The notes below the pieces were generated by a model, which was not told the DNA's origin, did not search any database, and saw nothing but the letters and a program-made list of their open reading frames with translations. The translations under genes were made by a program, and so were the position numbers. This document shows positions 15,567 to 25,397 of a DNA stretch of 64,000 bases, one piece after another. The stretch comes from Methylobacter sp. (GTDB taxonomy: Bacteria > Pseudomonadota > Gammaproteobacteria > Methylococcales > Methylomonadaceae), in the NCBI GenBank assembly GCA_030653175.1, contig JAURZV010000073.1, forward strand, positions 17,033 through 81,032. The letters run 5' to 3'. Numbering within the stretch: the stretch's first letter is position 1; the number at the start of each line of letters is the position of its first letter.

Positions 15567-17018
15567 ATGAAATCAATCTGGGAAAACTACAAGACCGATA
15601 GTGCTTACGATGAATTGATGTGTTCGGAGTTCCAACCCAGGCAAATCAGTTACCGCTTGTGTCAGTATTTAAATTCACTCAACAAGAGCGATATTGATAA
15701 ACGCAAAATGGCTGCCGAACTGGCCATTTTAGAAATGGGCATCAGTTTCACGGTCTACAGCGATGAGGGCAACATAGACCGGGCTTGGCCGTTTGATATT
15801 ATCCCTCGCATCATTAGCTCTACAGAATGGAGAAAGATAGAAATAGGTTTAAAGCAACGCTTGACCGCCTTAAATTGTTTTATAGCGGATGTTTACGATC
15901 AACAAGCATTCATTAAAGCGGGCAAAATGCCTGCCGAGATTATCCACAGCTCAAAAAACTTCCGTAAAGAATGTATCGGCATGAAACCCCGCCACAACGT
16001 TTGGGCAAACATTTGCGGCACCGATTTGGTACGCGATAAAGACGGCGTTATGTACGTGTTGGAAGATAATTTACGGGTGCCTTCGGGCGTTTCCTACATG
16101 CTGGAAAACCGCGTCATTACCAAGCGCGTGTTTCCCGAGCTACTGCAAAATATAGACATTCTGCCTATCGACGATTACCCCGGCCGATTGCAGGATATGT
16201 TGGCGTCACTGGCGCCCGAGCACATCAGCAAACCGCAAATCGTGGTATTAACGCCCGGCATTTATAACTCGGCCTATTTTGAACATGCTTATCTGGCTCA
16301 GCAAATGGGTGCGCAACTGGTCGAGGGCGGGGACCTGGTGGTCGATGACGATGATTGCGTCTATATGCGCACTATCGAAGGGCTGGAAAAAGTCGATGTT
16401 ATTTACCGGCGCATCGACGATGACTTTCTTGATCCTGAAGTATTCCGAAAAGATTCCGCATTGGGTGTTCCAGGCTTAATGCGCGCCTGGAAAGCCGGTA
16501 ATGTGTCGTTGGCTAATGCACCGGGCGCGGGTGTCGCCGATGACAAAGTGGTTTATGCCTATGTTCCGGAAATGATCCGTTATTACCTGAATGAAGAACC
16601 GATCTTGCCTAATGTGCAAACTTACCTGTGCGACAATCCGGAGCACCTCGAATATGTGTTGAAGCACCTGCCGGAACTGGTTGTCAAACCCGCCAATGAA
16701 TCAGGCGGGTACGGCATGCTGGTGGGGCCGCATGCAACAAGCAAAGAAATAGCCGCGTTTCGGGAGATTATCCAAAAAAATCCCCGTAATTACATTGCCC
16801 AGCCCACCTTGGCGATTTCTACCGCACCTACTTTGTGCAAAGGTAAACTGGAACCCAGGCACATCGACCTGCGACCTTTTATTTTACAGGGCGAAAATAC
16901 CTTTGTGACTGCCGGAGGCTTAACCCGGGTAGCGCTAAAAAAAGGCTCACTGGTGGTTAATTCCTCGCAAGGCGGCGGCAGCAAAGACACCTGGATCATC
17001 AACATGGAGCGCAACTAA
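15567..17018 (+). CDS. Circularly permuted ATP-grasp protein, stand-alone copy
   Basis: A 483-residue COG2308 protein, collinear with the N-terminal half of the 853-residue fusion at 7.1-9.7 kb: YMLENRVITKRVFPEL, IVVLTPGIYN, YRRIDDDFLDPEVFR, VVKPANESGGYGM and GGLTRVALKKG. It is predicted to use ATP to form an amide bond with an unknown acceptor. Its TAA overlaps the ATG of the alpha-E gene by one base, so the two are co-translated. It is divergent from the DUF2126 arm, giving the window two non-identical ATP-grasp/alpha-E sets. Confidence 0.9.
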   Translation: MKSIWENYKTDSAYDELMCSEFQPRQISYRLCQYLNSLNKSDIDKRKMAAELAILEMGISFTVYSDEGNIDRAWPFDIIPRIISSTEWRKIEIGLKQRLTALNCFIADVYDQQAFIKAGKMPAEIIHSSKNFRKECIGMKPRHNVWANICGTDLVRDKDGVMYVLEDNLRVPSGVSYMLENRVITKRVFPELLQNIDILPIDDYPGRLQDMLASLAPEHISKPQIVVLTPGIYNSAYFEHAYLAQQMGAQLVEGGDLVVDDDDCVYMRTIEGLEKVDVIYRRIDDDFLDPEVFRKDSALGVPGLMRAWKAGNVSLANAPGAGVADDKVVYAYVPEMIRYYLNEEPILPNVQTYLCDNPEHLEYVLKHLPELVVKPANESGGYGMLVGPHATSKEIAAFREIIQKNPRNYIAQPTLAISTAPTLCKGKLEPRHIDLRPFILQGENTFVTAGGLTRVALKKGSLVVNSSQGGGSKDTWIINMERN

Positions 17019-17956
17019 TGTTATCCCGTTCAGCAGAACGCCTGTATTGGCTGGCACGTTACCTTGAACGCACTGAAAATATCGCCAGATTGGTCAGCGT
17101 GCATATGAATTTATTGATGGATTTACCTAACGGCGTTGAAATGGGTTGGCAACAGCTCATTCGTATCAATGCTTCGGAGCCGCAGTTTTATGAAAAATAT
17201 AAAGCTGCCAACGAACACAACGTCACCCGGTTTCTTTTAATCGACGAAAGTTATCCGGTGTCTTTGTTTTCGTCTTTAAGTGCTGCCAGAGAAAACATCC
17301 GCACCTCCAGAGACTTGCTGCCCGATGAAGCGTGGGAGCAGGTCAATGAAATGTATCTGTTTGTAAAAAACAATATAGATTCGGTCTACAACCGCAGCAA
17401 CCGCGTTGTCTTCCTGAACGAGATTCTCAAAGGCTCTCAACGATTCACCGGGCTATTGTCGGGCTACATGAGTCACAATCATCCTTATCGGTTTATCCGA
17501 TTGGGAAAAAATATCGAACGCGCCGACATGACCAGCCGGATTCTGGATTTGGCCTCCTTGCTTCTGGCTGATTCGCGTAGCGATGAAATGCGCCAATACG
17601 AGACTATTTTGTGGGTGAATATATTAAAGGCGCTCAACGCCCAGTTAATGTATCGGCAACATGTCAGAAGCAGTGTTAATGGCGACGATGTACTCAATTT
17701 TTTATTACTGAACACCAACCTGCCCAGGTCGGTCAGCTGCTGCATCGCTGAAATTACCGGTTGCATCAATGCCCTGCCGAATACCGATGCCTTGCCGGAA
17801 GAGATCGTGAAACTGGAAGCTTATGTGCAGGCCATCGATACCCGGCAAACGACCCAGGCGCAATTACGGGAAATTCTCGATGACCTGCAAAACAAGTTGG
17901 GAGAACTGCACGACCGGATATCCAACAACTGGTTTAAGCAAGGCATTGTGGAATAA
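17018..17956 (+). CDS. Alpha-E domain protein, stand-alone copy
   Basis: A 312-residue, mostly helical COG2307 protein beginning MLSRSAERLYWLARYLERTE, the typical alpha-E start, and ending in predicted helices. It corresponds to the C-terminal half of the fused protein at 7.1 kb. Function is unknown; family members are always next to the circularly permuted ATP-grasp and are presumed to form a complex with it. The start overlaps the upstream stop (TAATG). Confidence 0.9.
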   Translation: MLSRSAERLYWLARYLERTENIARLVSVHMNLLMDLPNGVEMGWQQLIRINASEPQFYEKYKAANEHNVTRFLLIDESYPVSLFSSLSAARENIRTSRDLLPDEAWEQVNEMYLFVKNNIDSVYNRSNRVVFLNEILKGSQRFTGLLSGYMSHNHPYRFIRLGKNIERADMTSRILDLASLLLADSRSDEMRQYETILWVNILKALNAQLMYRQHVRSSVNGDDVLNFLLLNTNLPRSVSCCIAEITGCINALPNTDALPEEIVKLEAYVQAIDTRQTTQAQLREILDDLQNKLGELHDRISNNWFKQGIVE

Positions 17957-18032
17957 ATCGGTTTTCAGGCATGCAAGCTGGTCGTTTGTCATCGGCATAA
18001 CAGGGCATGCATCAACCTAAAAACCGCAGTTA

Positions 18033-18141
18033 GTCCACGAAAAGCACGAAAGACACGAAAGAAATCAGATGTTGTATTACATAGCCATTCGCCCCTGGTA
18101 TCTCCTTGAATATTTTCGTGCTTTTCGTGTTTTTCGTGGAC
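18033..18141. repeat. CACGAAA-rich long inverted repeat
   Basis: Arms at 18033-18061 (GTCCACGAAAAGCACGAAAG...) and 18113-18141 (its approximate complement ending TTTTCGTGGAC) differ at a few positions and enclose about 51 nt. No gene lies inside. This and the element at 60.7 kb share CCACGAA-type outer ends. Confidence 0.75.
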
Positions 18142-18181
18142 CAAATGATTTTTCCGGAATCAAGCAACAATAGGCACTGCA

Positions 18182-18631
18182 ATGGAAATTACTCCTGCAA
18201 AGGCTTCAGACATCCCGGCACTTTGTGAATTGCTGGATATATTGTTTTCTCAAGAAGCGGATTTCAAACCGGATCATGAAGCACAAAGCCGCGGTTTGGC
18301 TCGTATCATCAGCAATCCGGAGGTTGGGCTTATCGTCGTCGCCCGCCAAGACAGCCGGGTTGTGGGTATGGTTAATCTGCTCTACACGGTATCTACTGCG
18401 CTCGGCGACCGCGTTGCGCTACTGGAAGACATGGTGGTTTCTCCGGCCGCTCGCGGCTCCGGCGTGGGCTCCCTGCTTCTGGAACAAGCCATTCAATTGG
18501 CGCGTTTGAACGGGTGCAGACGCATTACCTTGCTCACAGATCGCACTAATGAGTCGGCGCAACGTTTTTATCAAAAGCACGGTTTCGGTTTTTCGGCCAT
18601 GATTCCTCTGCGTCTTTCACTGAGTGAATAG
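18182..18631 (+). CDS. GNAT-family N-acetyltransferase
   Basis: A 149-residue GNAT protein with motif A, LEDMVVSPAARGSGVGSLLL (acetyl-CoA pyrophosphate-binding R-x-x-G-x-G), and the C-terminal RFYQKHGF segment. The target amine is not predictable. It is flanked by the inverted repeat at 18.0 kb and the metal-efflux operon, with no obvious operon partner. Confidence 0.85.
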   Translation: MEITPAKASDIPALCELLDILFSQEADFKPDHEAQSRGLARIISNPEVGLIVVARQDSRVVGMVNLLYTVSTALGDRVALLEDMVVSPAARGSGVGSLLLEQAIQLARLNGCRRITLLTDRTNESAQRFYQKHGFGFSAMIPLRLSLSE

Positions 18632-18745
18632 GTCGTAAGTAGCTCTTCAGAGCGATCAGCATCAGGTTTGGAGCAGTTTATTTTATCCCTTTGATAATTA
18701 CGATGAATACCAGTAAACTGTAAAAAAACACGACACAGTCAGATA

Positions 18746-19141
18746 ATGATTAGACAGCGATTTTTATTCTTGTTAATACTCATAATGGTTATAACGCCAG
18801 TTACGTCTGTGTTTGGCTATTATTCGGGTATGGCGAGTCAATTATCTGCTGAACCATCTTTTGAACAAGGCATCGCTGTAGCTGACATGGCAAATGACAC
18901 AGGGGATGCAGCAACACAAAATTCCGATCAATGTCATCAACATAATCAACATAATAAAGTTAAAACAGCTTGTCACGCGAGTAGCAGTTGCAGCTTCCAT
19001 GTGTGTGGCGATGGTGGAGTAACCGCCGTTTTTTTGTTTCCTCAGGCATATGGCTCATACTGCTATGGGCATTTGGAAAAGTCCGCTTCCAGTTCTCTCT
19101 CATTCTCCCCCGATATAAGACCTCCCATTAGTAGCCTCTAA
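18746..19141 (+). CDS. His/Cys-rich secreted protein upstream of an RND efflux operon
   Basis: A 131-residue protein with an N-terminal signal or anchor (MIRQRFLFLLILIMVITPVT) and a metal-ligand-rich middle (QCHQHNQHN, then TACHASSSCSFHVCGDGG). No named domain was recognised. Short His/Cys-rich periplasmic proteins commonly precede heavy-metal efflux operons, so a metal-binding role is likely but unproven. It ends 208 bp before the TolC-type gene; a hairpin (GGTGCGG/CCGCACC, 19186-19205) lies between. Confidence 0.6.
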   Translation: MIRQRFLFLLILIMVITPVTSVFGYYSGMASQLSAEPSFEQGIAVADMANDTGDAATQNSDQCHQHNQHNKVKTACHASSSCSFHVCGDGGVTAVFLFPQAYGSYCYGHLEKSASSSLSFSPDIRPPISSL

Positions 19142-19349
19142 CACTCGTAAGGGTTACTGCCTTTAGTTATTTATAATGCTCCTGCGGTGCGGATATACCC
19201 GCACCCTGCGAATGATCCGTAAGAGTGCGTTAGCGAATTCGCACTTGCAAGCTGTCAAATAACTTTTAACTGTGGTTAGTGACCCTACGCCGACTTAACA
19301 TAAATATATCCGTTGTACGGATTTTATAACGTGTGGGTACGAAGCTATT

Positions 19350-20633
19350 ATGTCGCTACAAATCATTTTTAAGTGTATTGCTTTAACTTACGCTTTGTTT
19401 GCCTGCAGCATTGCTGCCGGTGCAGACCAGACTATTTTAACGCTTCAAGCCGCAACCGAACTTGCCTTAACCGGCAACCCCGGACTGGCGGAAATCAGGG
19501 CGCGAGCCGAGGCGATGGCTGCCGTGCCTTCCCAAGAGGGCACTTTGCCGGATCCGGCGCTCAGAATCGGCGCTCTTTACCTGCCGACCAACAGTTTCAA
19601 TCTGCGGCAGGACGACTTTACCATGATGGAAGTGGGCGTTAGCCAGGAGATTCCATTTCCCGGCAAGCTGGCTTTACGGGAAAAGATCGCCGGGCAGGAA
19701 GCGCTGGCCGCCGCTGATTCGGTTGACGAAGCGCGTTTGCGGCTGGTGCGGGAAGTAAAACAGAGCTGGTGGCGGCTGTTTTATTACCACCGCGCCTTGA
19801 ACCTGCTGGACGAAGCCGAACACTTTTTCCAGCAACTCATCGACATCGCCCAGGCCAAATATAAGGTGGGCAAAGGAACGCAGCAGGACGTGCTGCTGGC
19901 TCAGCTCGAACTGTCCAAACTCAAGGACGAAAAACTGAATCTGATCATTCTGCTTCACAGCCAGAACGCCAGAATCAATGCCCTGCTGGATCGCACGCCG
20001 GAAATGCCTGTGCAAATTCCGGCGGAGGCTGAATTCAAGTTGCCGGTCATTGTCGAATCCGCCTTGCAGGACAAGGCTTTGCAAATCCGTCCTTTATTTG
20101 CCCAACACCGCAAGATGCTTGATGCGGGGCTGGCCAGGGTCGATCTGGCGCAAAAGGGTTTCTACCCTGACTTTACCATTGGCGCCTTTTACGATGTCCG
20201 GCAGAACACGCCGTCAGGGCAGTCGCGTAGCGATTTCGCCAGTGTACAGCTGAGTATCAATGTGCCGATTTATGCCGGCCGCAAGCAAGCCAAGGCGGTT
20301 GATCAGCGCCAGAGCGAACTCCTGCAGGAACAATATGCATTACACGACGACCACCGCAAAATTCAGGCCGAGATAGCGGCCAAAGCCGCCGAGTATCAAC
20401 AGACAAAAGAAAAGCTGTTGCTGCTCGAACATGAAATCATTCCGCAGGCTCAGCAAACCGTTAATTCTCTGCTGGCCGGCTATCAGGTGAGTCAGACGGA
20501 CTTTACCGATCTGCTGCGCACGCAACTGAGCTTTTTCCAATATCAGACGCAGTATTGGCAGGCCTTGAGCAGCACTCAGCAAATCCTGGCCGAGTTATCC
20601 GCTGAAGTGGGCGAGGAGTTGAGCCATGACTAG
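19350..20633 (+). CDS. TolC-family outer-membrane channel of metal efflux system 1
   Basis: A 427-residue outer-membrane efflux protein with a cleavable signal (CSIAAGA), two OEP repeats and the heavy-metal-group motif VSQEIPFPGKLALREKIA. It supplies the outer-membrane duct for the adaptor and RND pump encoded next, as in CusC/CzcC. The downstream adaptor gene starts 8 nt before this gene's stop, so the three are translated as a unit. Confidence 0.9.
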   Translation: MSLQIIFKCIALTYALFACSIAAGADQTILTLQAATELALTGNPGLAEIRARAEAMAAVPSQEGTLPDPALRIGALYLPTNSFNLRQDDFTMMEVGVSQEIPFPGKLALREKIAGQEALAAADSVDEARLRLVREVKQSWWRLFYYHRALNLLDEAEHFFQQLIDIAQAKYKVGKGTQQDVLLAQLELSKLKDEKLNLIILLHSQNARINALLDRTPEMPVQIPAEAEFKLPVIVESALQDKALQIRPLFAQHRKMLDAGLARVDLAQKGFYPDFTIGAFYDVRQNTPSGQSRSDFASVQLSINVPIYAGRKQAKAVDQRQSELLQEQYALHDDHRKIQAEIAAKAAEYQQTKEKLLLLEHEIIPQAQQTVNSLLAGYQVSQTDFTDLLRTQLSFFQYQTQYWQALSSTQQILAELSAEVGEELSHD

Positions 20634-22047
20634 ATATTTTCCGGCATCTTTGATTTTGATACTGGGCTTAAGTCTGGGATTTTGGGTGGGCCGTCGGGAA
20701 GTAACGCAAAACCCGGACGCTACCGCAGTCAGCGAAAAAATGCCGCTGTATTATCGTCACCCGATGAATCCCAAAGTCACCTCGACTACGCCCGCCAAGG
20801 ACGAGATGGGTATGGACTATGTGCCGGTTTATGCAGAACAGCCGACTGCAACCATATCGCCGCCGGAATCAGGAAAAATTCTGTATTACCGGCATCCGAT
20901 GGGAGCGGCGGATACTTCACCGGTGCCGAAAAAGGACGAAATGGGCATGGACTACCTTCCGGTTTATGAAAGCGAACCGGAGACATCCGGGCAAATTCAG
21001 ATCAGCCCGGAAAAAATCCAGAAACTGGGCGTAACAACAGCAACCGTGTCCAAGCGCGTGCTGATTCGCAGCATACGCGCGCTGGGCAGCATTCAGGTCG
21101 ACGAACGGCGCATTCACGCCGTGACAGCCAAATTCGAAGGCTGGATCCAGCGCCTGTATGTTAACGCGACAGGACAAGCCGTCAAACGCGGCGAACCGCT
21201 GTTCGATGTTTACAGTCCGGAACTGGTGACCGCGCAGCAGGAATATCTGATCGCCCGGCAAGGACAGCAAGCGCTGCAACAGGGTAGCGCACAAGCGCGC
21301 GACACTGCGGCGCGTCTGGCCGAAAACGCCTTGCAACGTTTACATTATTGGGATATTGCTCAAGTACATATAAAGCATTTGCAAAGCCTGGGAAAGCCTC
21401 TGGATGCCCTGCCGCTGATGTCGCCGGTCAATGGAGTGGTGCTGGAAAAACCTGCGCTGGAGGGGATGCGTTTCATGCCCGGCGAGCTGTTGTTTCGTAT
21501 CGCTGATTTAAGTACGGTGTGGCTGTTAGCGGAGGTATTTGAGCAAGATATCGGTGGGGTGCGCTTGGGCCAAGTCGTGCAGGTGCATATCAACGCCTAT
21601 CCGGATCAACTGTTCAGCGGCAAGGTCGGTTTCATCTACCCGACGCTGGCAACGGAAACCCGCACAGTTAAAGTGCGCATCGAACTGCCCAACGGCGAAG
21701 GATTGCTGAAACCCGGACTGTATGGCAGCGTGACGCTGGCAGCGCTGGAGGATAAAGACGCGCGCTTGGCGGTTCCCGATTCGGCAGTCATTGACAGCGG
21801 TGCGAGGCAAGTCGTTTTAGTGCAAAGAAGTGAAGGGCGGTTCGAGCCGCATGTCGTAAAACTGGGGCAACAGGCTGACGGATACTACGAAGTGCTGGAG
21901 GGATTGGATGCCGGCGATGAAGTAGTGACTCGCGCCAATTTCCTGATCGATGCCGAGAGCAATCTCAAGTCGGCTCTGGGCAGCTTTGGCAATAATGGCG
22001 CTGACTCTGGTCAGACAACGCATGAAACACAGCAAGGAGGCCATTAG
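20626..22047 (+). CDS. cusB: CusB-type periplasmic adaptor with two heavy-metal-binding domains
   Basis: A 473-residue membrane-fusion protein. After a signal/anchor come two tandem heavy-metal-binding modules, LYYRHPMNP...KDEMGMDYVPVY and LYYRHPMGA...KKDEMGMDYLPVY, then barrel-sandwich and beta-barrel regions (KFEGWIQRLYVNATGQAVKRG). The His-Pro-Met and Met-Gly-Met motifs fit copper or silver capture and delivery to the RND pump. Most family members have one such module; duplication is less common. The start overlaps the TolC gene, and the RND gene begins 2 bp after the stop. Confidence 0.9.
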   Translation: MTRYFPASLILILGLSLGFWVGRREVTQNPDATAVSEKMPLYYRHPMNPKVTSTTPAKDEMGMDYVPVYAEQPTATISPPESGKILYYRHPMGAADTSPVPKKDEMGMDYLPVYESEPETSGQIQISPEKIQKLGVTTATVSKRVLIRSIRALGSIQVDERRIHAVTAKFEGWIQRLYVNATGQAVKRGEPLFDVYSPELVTAQQEYLIARQGQQALQQGSAQARDTAARLAENALQRLHYWDIAQVHIKHLQSLGKPLDALPLMSPVNGVVLEKPALEGMRFMPGELLFRIADLSTVWLLAEVFEQDIGGVRLGQVVQVHINAYPDQLFSGKVGFIYPTLATETRTVKVRIELPNGEGLLKPGLYGSVTLAALEDKDARLAVPDSAVIDSGARQVVLVQRSEGRFEPHVVKLGQQADGYYEVLEGLDAGDEVVTRANFLIDAESNLKSALGSFGNNGADSGQTTHETQQGGH

Positions 22048-22049
22048 CC

Positions 22050-25000
22050 ATGTTGAATCATATTATTGCCTGGTCGTTGCGCAATGTGTTTCTGGTGCTG
22101 CTGGCAACACTGGGCATTGTAATAGGCGGGATTTATGCCTTGTCGCTTATGCCGCTGGATGCGCTGCCCGATTTGTCCGACGCGCAGGTCATTGTTTACA
22201 CCGAATATCCCGGACAAGCGCCGCAAGTCGTCGAGGATCAGGTAACTTATCCGCTGACGACCGCGATGCTGAGCGTGCCTCGCTCGAAAGTCGTGCGCGG
22301 TTTTTCTTTTTTCGGCGCGTCTTTCGTGTATGTCATCTTCGAGGACGGCACCGATATTTACTGGGCGCGTTCGCGGGTTTTGGAATATCTGACAACGCTC
22401 ACCGGACGCTTGCCGCGCGGCGTGGTACCACAACTGGGGCCGGATGCCACCGGCGTCGGCTGGGTTTACCAATATGCGCTGCTGGCGAAAAACCAGTCAC
22501 TGGTGGAATTGCGCACCCTGCAAGACTGGTTTGTGCGCTATCAATTGACCAAAGCCCAAGGCGTGGCTGAAGTCGCCGGCATCGGCGGTTTCGTGCAGCA
22601 GTATCAGATCACGGCCGATCCGCATAAGCTGCAAGCTTACGGTATCTCTTTACGTACCCTCAGCGACGCCATCCGCAACGGCAACCGCGATGTCGGCGGC
22701 CGGACTATCGAACTCGCCGAAACCGAGTACATGGTGCGCGGACGCGGTTACTTACGCGGTCAGGCGGATTTGGAGCGGCTGGTGTTGAAAGTCGGGAATG
22801 GCATTCCCGTATTGGTGCGCGATGTGGCGCGCGTGGAGCTGGTTCCCGATGAACGGCGCGGCATCACTGAATGGAACGGCGAAGGCGAGGTAGTTTCCGG
22901 CATTGCGCTGGCACGCTATGGTCAGAATGCACTGGAAGTGATCAGCCATGTGAAAGACCGATTGCGCGAAATTACCGCCGGTTTGCCAACCGGCGTCAGC
23001 GTACAAACGGTTTATGACCGCTCCGAGTTGATTCATCGGGCGATTGACAATTTGCGCCATACCTTGCTGGAAGAAAGCGCGGTGGTCGCCGCTGTCTGCA
23101 TACTATTCCTGCTGCACATACGGAGCGCCCTGGTGGCGATTTTGATGCTGCCGGTCGGCGTGCTGATCGCCTTTATCGTCATGCAGGCGCTGGGGATGAA
23201 TTCCAACATCATGAGCCTGGGGGGTATCGCTATCGCTATCGGCGCGATGGTGGATGCCGCCATCGTCATGATAGAGAACGCCCACAAGCATCTGGAACGC
23301 GATACAGGCCGCCTGCCGCGTGCCGAAATATTGCTCAATGCCTGCAAGGAAGTCGGCCCGCCGTTGTTTTTCAGTCTGCTGATTATCACGGTTTCTTTCC
23401 TGCCGGTGTTTGCGCTGGAAGCGCAGGAAGGCCGCCTGTTCCATCCCCTGGCCTATACCAAGACTTTCGCAATGGCGGGCGCGGCGCTGTTGTCGGTTAC
23501 GCTGGTTCCGGTATTGATGTCGCTGTTTGTGCGCGGAAAAATCCTGCCGGAGCAACGCAATCCCATCAACCGGGTTTTGATCCGGATTTATCGCCCGATC
23601 ATCGCCGGGGTCATGCGCTACAAAAAGCTGACGCTCGCTTTCGCGTTACTGATGCTGGCCGCTTCCTGGTATCCGGCCTCGCGCTTGGGCGGTGAATTCA
23701 TGCCGACTCTGAATGAAGGCACACTGTTATTCATGCCGCTAACCCTGCCGGGTTTACCCCCGACCAAAGCCGCCGAATTGCTGCAAACCCAGGACCGCAT
23801 CATCAAAAGTTTTCCCGAAGTCGAATCGGTGTTCGGTAAAGCCGGGCGAGCACTGACCGCCACCGACCCGGCGCCGCTGGAAATGTCCGAAACACTGGTC
23901 AATCTCAAGCCCGAATCCGCCTGGCGGCCCGGCATGACGGTCGATAAGCTGATTGCCGAGATGGATCAGGCGCTGCAAATCCCCGGTGTCAGCAACTCCT
24001 GGACGATGCCGATCAAAAACCGCATTGACATGCTGGCGACCGGCATCCGCACGCCTATCGGCATCAAACTGTTCGGCAAGGATCTTGCGGAAATGGAACG
24101 CCTGGCGCAGCAGATCGAACAGGCCGTCAAAAACGTCCCCGGCACCACCAGCGCCTATGCCGAACGCGTTACCGGCGGCTTTTATCTGAACATCACCCCG
24201 GACTACGAGGCTCTGGCGCGCTACGGGCTGTTGATCGGCGATGTGCAGGACATCATCGCCACCGCCATCGGCGGCGAGACCGTCACCACGATGCTGGAAG
24301 GACGCGAACGTTTCGCCGTCATCGTCCGTTACCCGCGCGAACTGCGCGACAACCCGCAAGCCATTGCCGCGCATGTGCTCGTCCCGACACCCGGCGGGGC
24401 GATGATTCCCTTGGGACAACTGGCGCATCTGAGCCTGGACAAAGGTCCGCCGGGTATACGCACCGAGAACGCCTTGTTGTCCGCTTATATCTATGTCGAC
24501 ATGCGCGACCGCGACATTGACGGTTATGTGCGGGATGCCAAGCAGGCGGTGCAACAGGCGGTCAAATTCCCTGCGGGCTACTACATCGCCTGGAGCGGCC
24601 AGTTCGAATACATGGAACGGGCCAAACAGCGTTTACAACTGGTTGTACCGCTCACGCTGTGCATTATTTTTATCCTGCTTTATCTCAATTTCGGCCGTCT
24701 AACCGAGACATTCATCGTCATGTTGTCGGTGCCGTTCGCGCTGGTCGGCGGCATCTGGCTGTTGTGGTTTCTGGATTACAACGTCAGCGTGGCGGTCGGC
24801 GTCGGCTTCATCGCCCTGGCGGGCGTCGCGGCAGAAACCGGCGTGGTGATGCTGATGTATCTGGATCAGGCATACCGGGAAAAGCAGCGGCAATGCCTGG
24901 AAGAAAAGCGGGCTTTCACCGAGACCGATCTTTACACCGCGCTGATGACCGGCGCGGCGGAACGTTTGCGACCGAAAATGATGACCGTTACCGCGATTAT

Positions 25001-25196
25001 GGCCGGGCTCCTGCCTATTTTGTGGAGCACCGGCACCGGCTCGGAAGTCATGCGCCGCATCGCCGCACCGATGGTGGGAGGCATGGTGTCGTCAACGCTG
25101 CTGACCTTGATCGTCATTCCGGCGCTTTATGCCTTGTGCAAGCAATATTCCATCAACAAACAATCCCGAAAATTGAACGATACGTTAACAAGCTGA
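22050..25196 (+). CDS. cusA: CusA/CzcA-type heavy-metal RND pump 1
   Basis: A 1048-residue inner-membrane proton-driven RND transporter. The TM4 segment GAMVDAAIVMIENAHKHLER matches the CusA (monovalent Cu/Ag) group; the early motif DALPDLSDAQVIVYTEYPGQ and GSEVMRRIAAPMVGG at the C-terminus are typical heavy-metal RND signatures. It completes a TolC-adaptor-pump operon. Substrate is inferred from motif resemblance to CusA; zinc/cobalt pumps differ at this TM4 motif. Confidence 0.92.
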   Translation: MLNHIIAWSLRNVFLVLLATLGIVIGGIYALSLMPLDALPDLSDAQVIVYTEYPGQAPQVVEDQVTYPLTTAMLSVPRSKVVRGFSFFGASFVYVIFEDGTDIYWARSRVLEYLTTLTGRLPRGVVPQLGPDATGVGWVYQYALLAKNQSLVELRTLQDWFVRYQLTKAQGVAEVAGIGGFVQQYQITADPHKLQAYGISLRTLSDAIRNGNRDVGGRTIELAETEYMVRGRGYLRGQADLERLVLKVGNGIPVLVRDVARVELVPDERRGITEWNGEGEVVSGIALARYGQNALEVISHVKDRLREITAGLPTGVSVQTVYDRSELIHRAIDNLRHTLLEESAVVAAVCILFLLHIRSALVAILMLPVGVLIAFIVMQALGMNSNIMSLGGIAIAIGAMVDAAIVMIENAHKHLERDTGRLPRAEILLNACKEVGPPLFFSLLIITVSFLPVFALEAQEGRLFHPLAYTKTFAMAGAALLSVTLVPVLMSLFVRGKILPEQRNPINRVLIRIYRPIIAGVMRYKKLTLAFALLMLAASWYPASRLGGEFMPTLNEGTLLFMPLTLPGLPPTKAAELLQTQDRIIKSFPEVESVFGKAGRALTATDPAPLEMSETLVNLKPESAWRPGMTVDKLIAEMDQALQIPGVSNSWTMPIKNRIDMLATGIRTPIGIKLFGKDLAEMERLAQQIEQAVKNVPGTTSAYAERVTGGFYLNITPDYEALARYGLLIGDVQDIIATAIGGETVTTMLEGRERFAVIVRYPRELRDNPQAIAAHVLVPTPGGAMIPLGQLAHLSLDKGPPGIRTENALLSAYIYVDMRDRDIDGYVRDAKQAVQQAVKFPAGYYIAWSGQFEYMERAKQRLQLVVPLTLCIIFILLYLNFGRLTETFIVMLSVPFALVGGIWLLWFLDYNVSVAVGVGFIALAGVAAETGVVMLMYLDQAYREKQRQCLEEKRAFTETDLYTALMTGAAERLRPKMMTVTAIMAGLLPILWSTGTGSEVMRRIAAPMVGGMVSSTLLTLIVIPALYALCKQYSINKQSRKLNDTLTS

Positions 25197-25239
25197 AAAC
25201 AATGTCATTTTAACTATTGAATTATTCCGGAGAAAACCC

Positions 25240-25389
25240 ATGAAGACTAAAAAACATGTTGTAATATTAATCACACTTTTATTACTCACTGTTTCTGCGT
25301 GTGCATCAAGAACTAAAGTCATTAAAAATGTCTACTCGTCACATCCGGGTGGACAGGGTCATCCCTGGGATAAGGGGCGATCGTTTTAA
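25240..25389 (+). CDS. 49-residue lipoprotein following cusA
   Basis: A small frame missed by the track, MKTKKHVVILITLLLLTVSA followed by the lipobox Cys, then a short soluble tail ending GGQGHPWDKGRSF. An LTVSAC lipobox predicts a diacylated lipoprotein. The ATG is preceded by CCGGAGAAAACCC and by a roughly 45-bp leader that is repeated before the lipoprotein genes at 25775 and 30569. It lies 43 bp after the RND pump gene, probably in the same transcript. The role is unknown. Confidence 0.65.
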   Translation: MKTKKHVVILITLLLLTVSACASRTKVIKNVYSSHPGGQGHPWDKGRSF

Positions 25390-25397
25390 ATAATTCT

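Noticed and set aside
23754-24554. 266-codon antisense ORF across RND pump 1
   Set aside because: Same reason: antisense shadow within a well-supported cusA gene.
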